From Mauremys mutica (lineage: Eukaryota; Chordata; Testudines; Geoemydidae), in the NCBI RefSeq assembly GCF_020497125.1, contig NC_059081.1:61524768-61588767 (forward strand): 64,000 nucleotides of DNA, written 5' to 3'. Every line of letters starts with the position of its first letter. Position 1 is the first letter of the stretch. The notes beneath the pieces were generated by a model. It made no database searches. It was not told where the DNA came from and was given only the letters and a program-made list of their open reading frames with translations. Positions 11,220 through 23,499 of the stretch are shown here, piece after piece. The position numbers and the translations under genes are program-made.

Positions 11220-12310
11220 AAAGCCAATGCCAAGGTAGATCACTCATGTTACAATTGACTGCCTAGCACTCTCACAGGCTACAACATTAGGTTGCAGATG
11301 GTTGGCACTCAAAAAAAGAAATGGTCATCTGATGCCTCTGTTCCTACCAGGAGGTTTGTGGTAAGCAAGAGAGAGAGGCTCTTAAAATCTAATGGAGAAT
11401 CCAGAATATAGGAAAAATATCACCATATCCGGTCCATAATTAACAATCCAGTATCTTGATTCTCCTCCTCATTCCATTCACTGACTGCACAGAGTTCAGG
11501 CTTTCAAGATTTTCATCAGTAACTATCCCAGGGAGAGGAACCTGGGGTATTTTTTCTAGGATTTTTACAATTTAACAAAATGTCTGCAGCTTAATTAATC
11601 TAAGCTGGACCCGCCTGCACTCAGTGAGGTCCTTAACAGCTTCCAGGCGAAGTAATGAAAGAGTTGTGAAATGCAATTCAGTACGGAAGGCAGCCTTACT
11701 CTCTTCAGCAACTGCTTGTGATACTCACCTGCGACAATGATTGCACACCCATTTTAAAGGGAGATTTAATTGTTAGCATGAAAAACATGGGCTAGTGCTT
11801 CATGGAGGTGAATGACTGGGAGGGCCAGTTCCCTGTCAAGCTTTTAATTGGGAAGCGCTCAGAATGGGCCCGGGTAACAACCCCCAGTGCCGACAGGATA
11901 TGATCCCATGGAGCAAATGATTGCATGAGAGCTTTGCTACTGAAATGCATCATTTGGCATTGCTTCCAGCTCACCAGGCAGGTATCCAATTAGTCACACA
12001 AAAGAAATCAATCCAATTTTCTTTTGCCTCGTACTTCAGAATCCCATTAATTTTACAAACTCTTGTTAGTACCTTCAATCTCCAAAACATTACCCAAGGA
12101 TATTCTTTAGTGTGTGAGCAACAGGGAATCAATAAGGGCTCTGGAAAGGGGCAAAAACAGTAGTAAGAGTTAATAGTAATTATTCATGGAAAGCAATCTG
12201 AATCATTTTAAATTTAATTTGAAGTCCGATATTTAAGGATTCTTGAATACTAAAGCCATTTTAATCATGTTTATCCTGCGTCTTATTGAGTAGGACCAGA
12301 GTATTACTCA

Positions 12311-12343
<33 letters not shown>

Positions 12344-13470
12344 CCCTGTGTTATCAAGGACATGCTGGGCAAATAGCCAAAGGTAATACAAGCTCAATAA
12401 TAATAATAATCTATACTTAAAGTTAACATGATGGCTATTACGCCACAGCCATGCTGACTGGAGGAGGGTTAGATCCTCTAGCCCTGGTGACTGCTTGACT
12501 TAGTACTTGTTTTAGTGCATGAGAAACATCATAAAATTAAAACATATCTCTTGCAAGGGGGGAAAAGGCATGAAATAGAAGCAATTAAGAAATGGCCGAA
12601 TCTATGGAACGGGGGTGGTGGGGAGCGGTGAGTCCAAAAGCAGCTTGTACTTGTGAAAACAGGCAATAAAACTTATCTGACACCAGGTACACAGCAGATT
12701 GCCATTGTGTGCTCCAGGAGACCAGACCCAGAGATTTGCGGGACCTCTGTTCTGTTTAAAGGACTCCACAGTCAGGCTGCAGAATGAGAGATGGGAGAGA
12801 CTCACCACCAGTCCACCTAGTCCCGTATTTCTCCCTATTGCATATTTAACGTCCAATTGAGTCATAAAATCCTCAAGTGATGCCGTTTCTTCTTCCATGA
12901 CCTACCCCAGTTGGTGGCTGTCCTTATAGCTCAGTCCACGGGTTCTCAGTCTGGTGGTCATAACTACCCCTCGGGGGCAAGGCTGGTGAACAGGTTTCAA
13001 AGGTCGGGACCGTCTTCCCTTTCCTTGCGGCTGGATGGATAGGAACTAGGAGGTCCCAGAGCCGCCTTCTGTTGTAATAAGGGCTCATGGGATGTAAAAG
13101 GTGGCAAATCATTGGTGTAATCCATTCATGGTGAGGATGTTTTCCTTGATATTCATCCTAAATGTCCTGATTGCACTAGCTGAGGCTCTGGCTCCTCAAT
13201 TCTATAGAGCTGCTTGAAGATTGGAAACACCCCCTTGGACCTGTAGCCCAACAGCATGGCTGGGGCTAAGCTGCTATTGTCCTTCACTCTGTGCTGTGCT
13301 CAGGAAGCCCCAGAGTAGAATGCTGACAGGCTTGTAAATCTTGCAGATCTGGCCGTTTCATTCCTGGGTAGCTCATGCATAAGGGCCTGCACTGAGAGGC
13401 TGTTTAGATGCAATCTAGCTGGGATAGCTGATGCCGCCTGTGCTCTAGAAAGGCTGAAAGCCTGGTATTT
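11220..13470. other. Intergenic, mostly unassigned
   Basis: AT-rich to mixed sequence. Apart from the GT repeat at 12313-12342 I recognise nothing firm. A short stretch near 12938-13000 resembles an internal piece of a hAT element but has no ends. Confidence 0.45.
12313..12342 (+). repeat. (TG)n microsatellite, 15 units
   Basis: Uninterrupted TG dinucleotides. Confidence 0.97.
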
Positions 13471-13477
13471 TCTTAGT

Positions 13478-13560
13478 CTGTAAGGTCTTTGGGACAAGCA
13501 TCGTTTTCTTCTGCATTTGTACAGTACCTAGCGCAGTGGAGGCGTGGTTCATGAATAGGG
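13478..13560 (+). mobile_element. MIR-type SINE 3' fragment
   Basis: 'TCTTTGGGACAAGCATCG...ATTTGTACAGTACCTAGCGC' matches the 3' half of amniote MIR. Confidence 0.55.
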
Positions 13561-13579
13561 TTCTGAGGCCCTGCAGTCA

Positions 13580-14275
13580 TGCTGCAGCGGGGTGATCACC
13601 CGGCTCTGGCCCTAGAAGGGTAAAAGCAGCCCTGGAGAGGGCTGCAGCAGGGTAAGAGAGATTAAGAACGGCTGGGGAAGCTGAGTGGGTAGCTGACCAC
13701 AGCTGTGGCTGGCTGAATGAGGGCCCAGCTGACCCTGATAAGAGGGCTGGGGGTCAGAAGCCAAGAGACAGTCCCTCTCTCTGGCTGTTGAGAGGGATGG
13801 GCCTGGCTGCTGGGAGCTGGGCTGGGGAAAGGCCAGAGGAGCTGGGGAGCTCCGGTCTGGAAAATCCCCAGGCTGCAGGCCTTGCTAAAGGCCGGAAAAG
13901 GTACCGGGGTTGCAGAGGGCAGCTCAGATATAGGCAGAAGCAGCAGGTCCAAACCCCCTTGCCGATGATGAGTGGCAATTATACTGCAGACTGCCCTACT
14001 GAGCAGGGGCTCGATGGTGACTGGCAGTAGCCAAAGACTGAGGTGAGGTGGGGATAGTGGGTTGGGAGTTCCCTGGGGAGGGGAGACCCAGTGAGATTGT
14101 GGGGTACTGCAGGGGGCAGAACCCCAAGAGAAGGGGCACCAGGGTCCAGGAGGGACACAGGGGCCAGTGGCAAGGCGAGACACTGGCCTGCAGAGGGCAC
14201 TCCGGAGGCTGGCGAGCTAATTCCCTGGATGACCAGCAGGAGGCGCCGCAGCGGTGAGTCGTCGCCACGCCACAT
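13580..14275 (+). mobile_element. GC-rich interspersed element, LTR-like, turtle type (second kind)
   Basis: The element begins around 'GGGGTGATCACCCGGCTCTGG' and carries 'CTGATAAGAGGGCTGGGG' in the place of a TATA box. It continues with 'TTGCCGATGATGAGTGGC' and ends near 'CAGGAGGCGCCGCAGCGG'. It matches my memory of an abundant turtle repeat. Several open frames on both strands (up to 173 codons on - at 13662-14183) overlap it and are not genes. Superfamily is not certain. Confidence 0.55.
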
Positions 14276-14369
14276 AAGCCAGTAACAACTTTGAAAAATG
14301 TAACCTGCCTACAGTTGATTTCAGGCACAAAAAGCAATTTATACATTTTCTAGTACATATTTTGGAGCA

Positions 14370-14610
14370 CCAATAGTAGTAGTTGCATTACAAGAGCACC
14401 CAGATTGGAGCAGCCTTGTGCCAACACATAGCAAGAGAGAGTCCTTGCTTTTAGAAGAGATTATCAAAATGGACAAAACAGACAAAGGGCGGGAGAAGAA
14501 ACAAACGGGAAGTGGCTTGCCCACGGATGACTGTCGGAGCTTGGGCTAGAATACAGGTCTCCTGACTCTCATTCCAGGGCTCAATCCTCTAGATGACCCT
14601 GTCTCGCTAA
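14370..14610 (-). mobile_element. MIR-type SINE, near full length, reverse
   Basis: It runs from 'GCATTACAAGAGCACCCAGATTGG' through 'AGACAAAGGGCGGGAGAAG' and 'GTGGCTTGCCCACGG' to 'CCTCTAGATGACCCTGTC', which is the full reverse order of an amniote MIR. Confidence 0.7.
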
Positions 14611-14989
14611 CATTAATAGTAACCGTATTAATATTTAGTCACAAATAAAGCTTAAAACGAATCTTTACAACTTCAGATTTTTACACAAGCATTTAGGAGC
14701 AAATACTAGCTTTCCAGCACTAGATGTACTTTCTGAATATCACAGCATTCCAGTTTGAATCTATTTTTTTTTATAGCACAGGTCACTTACAATTTTTAAT
14801 CACTGCTCATCTCATTGTTACAAAGAAAACCATGACAAGCTCTCGCAATAACTGTGAGAGGGACTGTAGTAAATAAATACTATTTAAAGGTGACATTTCC
14901 AAATCAAGAGCTTAGATTTTCAGACAAAAAGTGAGGCAGGTCTTATACTCACATCTGTATGTAGCATTATTCACATAGTTTTTGCCTTA

Positions 14990-15285
14990 GGGTAGGTCTA
15001 CACTTACCTGCCGGTTCGACGCGGAGAGTTCGACTTTTTGGAGTTCGAACTATCGCGTCTGATCTAGACGCGATAGTTCGAACTCCGGAAGCGCCACGGT
15101 CGACTCCGGTACTCCACCTCGGCAGAAGGAGTTGGCGGAGTCGACGGGGGAGCCGCGGAGTTCGACCCCGCCGCGTCTGGACGGGTGAGTTGTTCGAATT
15201 AGGGTACTTCGAATTCAGCTACGCTATTCACGTAGCTGAATTTGCGTACCCTAATTCGAACCCCCTTCTTAGTGTAGACCAGGCC
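14990..15285. mobile_element. PIF/Harbinger-type MITE with two internal hairpins
   Basis: The ends GGGTAGGTCTACACTT and AGTGTAGACCAGGCC are inverted repeats. They are flanked by the 3-bp duplication TTA at 14987-14989 and 15286-15288, the signature of PIF/Harbinger. Inside are two hairpins. One has perfect 21-bp arms (15040-15060 and 15066-15086) around a 5-base loop. The other spans 15193-15260 and has outer arms TTCGAATTAGGGTAC / GTACCCTAATTCGAA. The element is CpG-rich in an AT-rich setting and has no coding capacity. Confidence 0.8.
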
Positions 15286-15289
15286 TTAG

Positions 15290-16830
15290 TCTCAGGATTC
15301 CAAAAAATGATGTCCTGGTATCGTGCTATATGAAATCCCAGACCCCTCTCTGTAAAATCTCCACTGATACTTAATACCTGGCTTCAAAACACACAGAGTT
15401 CAGCAAAACCCACTATGAACTTTAATATCATCATGGGCCAGGAACAGACTGCAACAAGCCATGCGGGAGCTTTGACCTCACAGAAGGCTGGCATCTCAGC
15501 AGGCTCTTCCCTGAAGAACAGTGTTTTCCAAACACCAAGATGAGCTCTGACATAGAAACTGCTTAAAGGGATATTGTCCACTAAGTTTAAGATGAAAATT
15601 CAGGTTTTTATTTGAAAGAAAGAAAGAAAAATCTTTAAAAAAAAAAAAAAAGAGGCACCAGGTGGCTGTTTCTAACATTGTTTGAACCTATTTATATATT
15701 TAGGAAGTATTCACAGGCTTACAACACATTGCTATGTGCATATCAGGGAGAAAATGAAAATCATTACAACAGAGGACTTTTGTTTAGAGAAATATTTATA
15801 CAGTAATATAATTGTCAGCTCTGTCTATTTAAAAGGGAGTTATATTGTAGAGTGAGTCTCTTTACACTACCCAGAAACATATTGTTTTCTGGAGATTTTA
15901 TTAAATTGAGTGAAACTTCTGATATTTATCAAGCCAGGAAAATTTATCAAATGCTAATATATATTTTTTTTAAATGGACAGGTGTGCTTGATTTTGTTTT
16001 TTAGGGTGTTTTGGTTTTTTGAAAGGAAATGTACTTTGAGTATTGAGTAAGTGGTAATCAAATACCTAATTCAAGATTTTTTATTTTTTTTTAAATAGCG
16101 AAAGCAGGATAATGATTGTAACTAGAACAGGCAATGCGGATATGTTAAACCTATTTATAATGACAAACTCAGAATATTAATCTACTATTCAGAGTGCTGC
16201 TGAGTTTGATTCCAAATAATGTTCTACCCAGTTGCTCAGTGCGGGCTGGGGACACTGCATGGACCATCCAATCAGAAAGCCATTTGAGGGAGAGTGCCTT
16301 CTATCATTAGTTAATCCCCTGACTGAAGGAAAGGAACTAGGCCAAAAGACTGACAGGAGGAGGCTCCTTCCATCCATTTCTCAGGCAGTGGGGAATGATT
16401 ACCACACATGCCAGTTTAGAGGGGAGGGAACAGGGGCCTGACCAATGCCCACAGAAGTCAAGGGAAAGTCTCCTATTCATTTCAGCGGGCACTAGACTGG
16501 GCCCTCTGTGAAGATCCTCAGGTCTTTGGCAAGGCTCTAAAGGACGCCAGGACAAACAGATTGTAATCTGAATGTTGTTTTATGTCCCCCCAGTTCAGTG
16601 CTGACAAATTGCTCTAAGCTCTTTCAACAAAGACCCAATCTTCTGTCCCACACAAATCTTTCTCAGCATAACAACGTAGGGTCTCAGTCCTTCGGAGGAT
16701 GATCTAAATAATGGTTTTGCTGTGAAGATATGTCATCCATGGAAGGCAACTGACACAAAAATGTAGTGATAGAGATGCTGTGTGCATTGGCGTGTACCTG
16801 ATGGCTCTTCCATACAGTCATCCAGCCACT
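15290..16830. other. AT-rich intergenic sequence
   Basis: Long A and T runs, including one of about 14 A near 15637-15650. No gene or clear transposon is recognised. Confidence 0.5.
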
Positions 16831-16834
16831 AGCA

Positions 16835-17452
16835 CAGGGGTGGGCAAACTGTGGCCCGGGGGCCACATCTGTCCTCCAGATGTTTTAATCCAGCCCTCGA
16901 GCTCCAGCTGGGGAGTGGGGGCCAGGGCTTGCCCCACTCCGGTGCTCCAGCTGGGGAGTGGGGGCCGGGGCTTGCCCTGCTCCACATGGCTCCCAGAAGC
17001 TGTGGCATGTCCCCTCTCTGGCTCCTACGCATAGGGGCAGCCAAGGGGCTCTGCACGCTGCCCCCGCAGCTCCCACAGGCTGGGAACCATGGCCCCTGGG
17101 AGCTGCAGGGGCAGCGCCTGTGGACAGGGCAGCGTGCAGAGCCGCCTGACCGAGCCTCCACATAGGAGCTGGAAGGGGGGACACGCCACTGCTTTTGGGA
17201 GCTGCTTGAGATAAACGCCACCTGGAGCCTGCCCCCCTGTTCCCCTCCTGCACCCCAACCTCCTGCCCCCCTTCCTCCAAACCCCTCAGTCCCAGCCTGG
17301 AGCACCCTCTTGCACCCCAAACCCCTCATCCCCAGCCAGAACCCTCACACACACCCCGCACCGCAACCCCCACTTTCATGAGCATTCGTGGCCTGCCATA
17401 CAATTTCCATACCCAGATGTGGCCCTCAGGCCAAAAAGTTTGCCCCCCCCAG
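16835..17452. mobile_element. GC-rich fold-back hAT element (618 bp)
   Basis: It begins CAGGGGTGGGCAAACTGTGGCC and ends with the inverted counterpart '...GGCCAAAAAGTTTGCCCCCCCCAG'. It is flanked by CACTAGCA (16827-16834) and CCCTAGCA (17453-17460), an 8-bp duplication with one mismatch. The centre is a long imperfect inverted repeat around 'GCTCCCACAGGCTGGGAACC', so open frames appear on both strands (up to 166 codons). None resembles a transposase. Confidence 0.75.
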
Positions 17453-17524
17453 CCCTAGCATAATGACCCTCCAGCAGTCTGTGTTCATGGAAACTTAACA
17501 CTCGTAGGCTGTTTATTACATTGT

Positions 17525-17650
17525 TACACTACATTATTAGTTTGTATTGCAGTAACACAACGGGGCTCCCTCGTTGTGCTAGGCATTATTACTCTGTGTA
17601 ATAAAGAAGAGCTCAGAGTCTTAGCATGGGGGGAAAGACAACAGGAAACC
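17525..17650 (-). mobile_element. MIR-type SINE 3' fragment, reverse
   Basis: 'ACAACGGGGCTCCCTCGTTGTGCTAGGCATTATTACTCTGTG' followed by 'AAGAGCTCAGAGTCTTAGCATG' fits the reversed 3' end of amniote MIR. Confidence 0.5.
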
Positions 17651-17717
17651 ATAACGAACAAATAGGGGACAATAAACCAAACAGCTGCTGCAATTATAGA
17701 ATGAGTAAAATGTTGTA

Positions 17718-17810
17718 GGCCTGATTCTGCTCTTGTTTACACGCATTGTAAAGCAGGAATAAGGCTGCAATTGTCCTTGGAGTTACTGCAGCGTAAAATC
17801 TGAATCAGGT
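17718..17810. repeat. Palindromic MITE-like repeat
   Basis: 'GGCCTGATTCTGCTCTTGTTTACACG' is mirrored by 'GTAAAATCTGAATCAGGTC' with 'TTGGAGTTACTGCAGC' between. It is the same ancient family as the copies at 6491, 26010, 41207 and 44715. Confidence 0.5.
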
Positions 17811-17814
17811 CTGA

Positions 17815-18790
17815 GCGTGTATCTGCCAGTCCTTAAAAACAGAGCCATCCCTTGCAACCATGAAACTGCCTTGTGTTCACAGCAAATCGAAGATGAGACC
17901 ATAAGAGTGCTTTGCTATAGAGTCATGGAGACATACACCAGGCCTATATCCGAGGCCTGCAGTAGATTACAGGATCATACCTAACAGTCTTGAACAGCTT
18001 ATTTGGTCGAGTAAGTATCATATGGCTTAAGGGGATAGAAAACTCCCTTTTTCGATAATGACTCACGTGGGGATTTCCCCTTCTTTCAGTATTAGCCATG
18101 CTGGATTTTTTCTTCTTTCCTACCTGCTTTGCTGCTAGGAGATTGCTCATTATAACACAGACTTAAAAAAAGATCCAATCCTGTCAGCATGGGTCTGAGT
18201 CATAAAGTGCGGAGCTCTCTCAGGGAGGTGAGAGCACTCAGCACTTCCTACAAGCCAGCCTTTTGGAAAGAACGTCCCTCGTTACGGTGCAGAGCGGCGC
18301 GAAGAAAGCCATTTGCTGTGCACAACAAGTATGTCGGTCTACAAAACCCAGGAGCTATGCCACGTATGGCAGTTTTTGTTAAATATTTGTATATCTGTAC
18401 AGCCAGAGCTGTCTTGTAACAGTCACTCTACCTACAGACCTGTGGCCAAATTCACACTCACTGTGAAACTCCCTTGGCCTTAGGCCTGTTGAGAGCCACT
18501 CTACCCCTGTGTAAGGGAGTCTAAGCTGGTATAACATATGCATTGAGGAGCTAGAGGAAGGTGTGAGTTAAGGTGGGATGGAGCCTAGTTTAATTGACAG
18601 CTTCTTTCAGCTGCTTGGCTTGTAACAAACATCAGCTTAGCGCTACTTACACCCACTCCTGATATAGAAGGCTTTGTAAAGAGAGTCTAAGTTACTATAT
18701 GGGGGAGAATTGCATGAATCTAACTTACCCATACTCGCCATCACCTCTGAATTTGGCACCCACTGTTAACATCAAAGTATAATACAGTAA
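17815..18790. other. Intergenic, nothing recognised
   Basis: No exon, RNA gene or clear repeat is seen. Confidence 0.45.
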
Positions 18791-18797
18791 TTAATAA

Positions 18798-19015
18798 GTA
18801 ATACCTAGCACTTACAGTAGCACTTTTCAACAGTGGATCTAAAAGTGCTTTACAAAGGAGGTCAGTACAATTATCCCCATTTTAGAGATGGAGAAACTGA
18901 GGCAAAGAGGTGCCCTGACTTGCCCAAGCTTACCCAGTAGTCCAGTGCAAGAGCTGGGAATACAACTTCTGAGTCCCAGTCTGTTGCCCTATCCACCGGA
19001 CTATACTTCTCTGAA
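18798..19015 (-). mobile_element. MIR-type SINE, reverse
   Basis: 'TTATCCCCATTTTAGAGATG', 'GAGAAACTGAGGCAAAGAGG', 'TGACTTGCCCAAGCTTACCCAG' and 'CCCTATCCACCGGACTATACT' occur in the reversed order of MIR. Confidence 0.75.
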
Positions 19016-19561
19016 GAGAAACCAAGAGTAAAACCCGGAGATTGTCGGAAAGACAAAACCAAACATTATGCAGTGTTAAAAATACCCTCCCCGCCCCATC
19101 AGTTGAAGCTTCCTCCTCTACAATGATGGTGTTTCTTACTGAGGCCTGATTTGTTTCAAAAGGCCCAAATACATTGACTTCGATGGGAGCTCTTGGGTGT
19201 TTGGTAGTTGAAAATCACTTATTTAGGCAGCTAGCTAAGGGTTTAGGTGCCTAATTTTAATCCCCCTGAGAATGAGGGAGGAGGCTTTAAGAACAAGACA
19301 CGTGGCATTAGGAAGTAGAACTTCTTTAAAAAATATTGGCCCCCTCAACGAAATAATTCAGTAAGGTGACATTTGTGAATTTGCTAACAGCACCAAAGGG
19401 GCAATCCCCTCCTAGGTCAAAATAAACATGCCCACTAAATTTCCAGTGAAGAACTATGAAATAATCTACCGGCCTCACTTTCTAGACTTCAATATAGCAC
19501 TGAAGAAACCAGATAATACACGCACATCACAAGTATGCTGCATAGGTACATGTTTTATGGT

Positions 19562-19630
19562 CTTGATCCTGCCCTCGTTATAGGCTGTGACAAAACTCCC
19601 ATTGACTTTAAGGGAAGCAGGATTGTTCCC
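19562..19630. repeat. Palindromic ancient repeat
   Basis: 'CTTGATCCTGCCCTC...CAAAACTCCCATTGACTTTAAGGGAAGCAGGATTG' has inverted ends (GATCCTGC / GCAGGATT). Confidence 0.5.
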
Positions 19631-20194
19631 AGCATATCTGTCCCTAATTTCCTGCTTTCCCCGCAGATCTCTAGCTGCTATCTTTTGCCACCTGTGATTG
19701 TTCTTTTTTTTATTTCCTCTCTTCAGGAAGTCTGTGTCTGCTTATCTATTTGCTTAAGCCAGCACAAAAGTCGCTGTGGCTTTTTATCTGTAGTTACTCT
19801 TTATAGAACATCTGCTTACAGTCCAGTAGTCATCCGCATCTTTGAAAACAACCAACGCTTTTATTGATTTGTCCGAATCCTGTGTAAAATAGTTACTACT
19901 GTACTTCCGAAAATGCTCCCATTCCATTGGTAGAGAGCACACTAAAACAGTAGGTATCCAATAATATGATCAAGCAAAAGCAGAAAGATAGAAAGCACTT
20001 CCTAACAGGGCTAATGCATATAATGGTACTGTATAACGTATTGAAAAGACAGCAGTGTGTTACATCGTGGGTTGTCAACCTGGGTGTTGCACTTAACTGT
20101 TGTGACCATCCTGCTATTCTCCTCTTTTTAAATGAAAAGGTGGTGGGTTCTGGAGTGGCTAGGTAGATGGGGGTGTGTGGATTTATATATTTCT

Positions 20195-20290
20195 ATTGCT
20201 GTAGCTCCTGAGAAGTCAGTGCCCCGTTGTACAAGGCATGTACAAACATATAACACACAGCCAGCCCATGTCCCAGAGAGCTCTCCGGCG
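20195..20290 (-). mobile_element. MIR-type SINE fragment, reverse
   Basis: 'TGCCCCGTTGTACAAGGCATGTACAAACATATAACACACAGCC' resembles the reversed MIR 3' section. Confidence 0.45.
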
Positions 20291-20992
20291 AGGATACAGA
20301 CCATACGCAGCTGGAGAATAAGCCGACCCACGGTGGGGAGAGGGATGGGAAGGCAAGGTAATAGCAGAGACGGGCGCACTGAACAGAGTTAAAATCCTAG
20401 GGAGCTATGGAGTCAGTCACAGATGGAGGACCATGTTTTTTATTTTTGTGTATGTATTCTAAGAGCTGATTGGGATGTACCTGCTAGTTCTGCTACTGGG
20501 AAGAAAAGGTGCTCCTTCTGGACTCAGTCCTGCTCCCACTGGAGTCTTTGGCATAGAGCAACTCGTGTGAGTTCAAGCCCCTTAGGAGTACTCTCACTAT
20601 TGGGTGATTTACGTTAGGTAGCTTGGTACAGCAATCTTGGTTACCAATAGAACATCCTCACCTCAGATAAGCATATAACATACAGCACAGCCGCATTTTC
20701 CGCAGCGCCTGAATATCCCTAAAATCTGCCCCAATGTCTCTAACAGCTCCGACTGAAGAGTTGGGAGATAGTCCTCCAGTATCAGTCCTTCCCCACCTTT
20801 AGTGGCTTTTCAGCATCTCTGCTGGGCAGGCAGGGCGCAGGGAGGGGCACGTGCTTTTGTTGGTTAAACATAAGCATGTGTAAATTTAGTGTTGACAAAA
20901 GAGGGACACGAATAGTATAGGCTGGAGTTCTTCCGGGTGCAGACACGATTCCAGGTTTTCTCCTTCGTGTTGCTCCTAGACACCCAGAAATT

Positions 20993-21095
20993 AGAAATGG
21001 GTGTGAGAGGCTTGGTTACTTAATGTAGCTAAGGTCATCCAGGAGACCAATGGTAGAGCCAGGTAGACTGCTAAATGGTGCTGCCTCCCTTTACT
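20993..21095 (-). mobile_element. MIR-type SINE fragment, reverse
   Basis: 'GCTAAGGTCATCCAGGAGACC...GGTAGAGCCAGG' keeps the 'AAGGTCA...GCAGAGCC' spacing of reversed MIR. Confidence 0.4.
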
Positions 21096-21164
21096 ATACC
21101 AAGTAGGATCGTTTCATGGGTACTTTGACCTCCCACCTGTTTGTGTTTTCCTAACATAGTGTCT

Positions 21165-21290
21165 CTTATTTGGTTAGACTGCCAGCATTTTGGGGTAGGG
21201 CCTGGTTTTTTAAATTTAATGTATTGTGTTTATACAGCCCTGGTTCCTGACTGCAGTACAAACAATAAATTATATTATTATTTTAGACTC
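21165..21290 (+). mobile_element. MIR-type SINE 3' fragment
   Basis: 'TTTGGGGTAGGGCCTGG...TGTGTTTATACAGCCCTGG...GTACAAACAATAAATTATATTATTA' matches the MIR tail. Confidence 0.45.
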
Positions 21291-22047
21291 ACTTCCCCGT
21301 CATAGTCTATCTAGATTGTCTTAAAATTGTTCCTCGTTTCTGCGTTTATGAGAAGAGCAGTATGAGCTGGATCGTTTCTGAACATCCTATTATTTGATTA
21401 GGCAGGTTTCTGAAATACATCACCTCCATTTCACATGAAGTCTAAAAGGCATCCTATGAGTTACATAGACACTTGTATCCTTGAGGTGGTTGTTTGCTGA
21501 GTTAAGCCCAACATGTTAAAAGTGGGGAAGGAGAACTAGAGCTTGTATTAAAATTGCCTGAGGGTTTTTGGACTGGTTCATAAAAATAGCGGCATCAAAA
21601 ATCTGAAAAACAAATTCAGCACCAAATAGTTTCTAGTGCCCCCGTCTATTTCAACTAGTGTGATATTAATAGAACACACAACAGCAGGGAGTGGGAAAAT
21701 CAATGTATTCTCACTCACATAAGGGACTGACTAAATGACTCTCAAATGCAAAAATAAATAAATGGCTCCCCATGATAATCTGAAACTGTATTACACTGGC
21801 TGAAACAACTTGGCTTTTTAACTGTAACCTAACATGTTAAATTCAATCAGTTTTATTTGAGGCCATAGATAGATTGAGTGATCAATCTCCATTACCCTGG
21901 GCTCTCTCTTTTTTTCCCCCCACCTCCTCATCTTTGTGTTACCATTTTTCTTCTTACTAGACATCTGAGTTCATTTCTGTGAGCCTTCTTCATCTTAATG
22001 GCTGAATTCCATATTTAACAATAAACCCCTCAGACATCTAAAGGGAA

Positions 22048-22072
22048 GTGTGTGTGTGTGTGTGTGTGTGTG
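22048..22072 (+). repeat. (GT)n microsatellite, about 12 units
   Basis: Uninterrupted GT dinucleotides. Confidence 0.95.
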
Positions 22073-22289
22073 AAAGAGCAATGACCATTTTAAAATAATA
22101 GAGGCTCATTAACACTTTGTGCACTGCTGTCGCTGGATAAATAACATATTTTAGCTTTCACAAATGGGATGTTCAATGTTGTACTGCTGGCTTCAGATGC
22201 CATTAAAAAAACTCCCTCTCCCTTCCCTTCCCCCCCCCTTGTATAATTGGCAAACAGGTATCTCCCCCCCACACACACACACCCTGTGA

Positions 22290-23490
22290 GAAATGGAATG
22301 AGGACATAGCAATTAACTCTCCAGTTTCTGCAATCAGAATGCTAATCACATCCTTAGCAACTGCTTGGTCACTACGGTACTGGCACCATCCCTAGCTCAA
22401 ATCCTTTCTTAGTCATTCTCATAGTAACTTTGGTCAGAGCAGAGGTTATGCCCACTTGCTGACACGCCGCCAAACAATCCCATCAATCTCCATTCTGCAA
22501 AGTCGGACCTCACTGCAAATGAAAGCAAGCTGGGAGGCTCAAAAGGCAGCCATTAACTGGCCAGAGAACCCAGGCTGTTTGCTTTCCAGACCCAGCGTGT
22601 AAATGACAGACAGAACGTTTTTCTACAGCCTCTCTACTATAATAGTCTTAAATGTGAGGCTAATGAACTTTATCTTTCAACTCCATTGAACCTCATTATA
22701 CTGTAAATACCCCTTGTGTCACATCTTCCAGTGAATCAGCTGCCAAAAACAATAACGATGCTATCAGTAAAGAACTATGGTCTAAAAAACAGCCCAACTA
22801 GATTAATTTTTCTCAGTAAATGTTTGCCCTCTGAAGAGTAGAGACAAACTACAGAAGATGTAATAGAAGAACTATAGACGTCCTGATACCTGAGGATACT
22901 GAAAGAATCAATCAGCAATATACAGTCAATAGGTCAAAATTCTCTAGTCCTGCTGAAGTCAATTGACTCCTGTGTCACTAAGATTTAACCAGTTAAAATG
23001 GCTCAGTTTCACTCAGCAGTTCTCATTTGGCCAAAGTTCTGCTTTCAGATCCACCACTATAAATCCAGAGTAACTACTGTATGCAGGTGAAGCAGAGAGG
23101 AATTTGAATCTCATCTAGTCTATAATGAGCAATCTCCCAGACCAGGTGTGAACTATTGTAACTGGGTTTCATTCACTGGATATTTGGAGTCAAATTCACC
23201 AGCTCGCTCTAGTGCTTTGAGCCACTCCAGCAACACAAACCAGTCATCAACCCAGTTTGCTGGTCCATTAAAGTGAGCTTGTGAGTGACAACTTTGCATT
23301 GCCAGAGCAGTATAAAACAGCCAGCGTGTGTTCATGAATCTAGCCCTTAATTTTTAAATGGCAAAATTCTTGTCTATGGAATGGATCCTTTTACACTAGT
23401 CAGCCAGTACTCAGAGAAGGAAATCATAGTTGGAAGGAGGAAAATGAATGTGGCCTATTCAAAGTATGTGAGAGCCCATTTCATGTGTCA
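22290..23490. other. Intergenic, nothing recognised
   Basis: AT-rich sequence with no exon or firm repeat; only a weak palindromic fragment near 22935-22980. Confidence 0.45.
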
Positions 23491-23499
23491 ATCTCTAGC

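Noticed and set aside
12930..13010. 'GGTTCTCAGTCTGGTGGTCATAACTACCCCTCGGGG' resembling a hAT interior
   Set aside because: No terminal repeats or 8-bp duplication found; too weak to call.
13662..14183. Open frame of 173 codons on -
   Set aside because: Lies wholly in a GC-rich interspersed element with other long frames on both strands.
16829..17329. Open frame of 166 codons on -
   Set aside because: By-product of the GC-rich palindromic interior of a hAT element.
20062..20112. 'GGTTGTCAACCTGGGTGTTGC' resembling a CAGTGGTTCTCAACC hAT end
   Set aside because: Only one degenerate end, no partner and no duplication.
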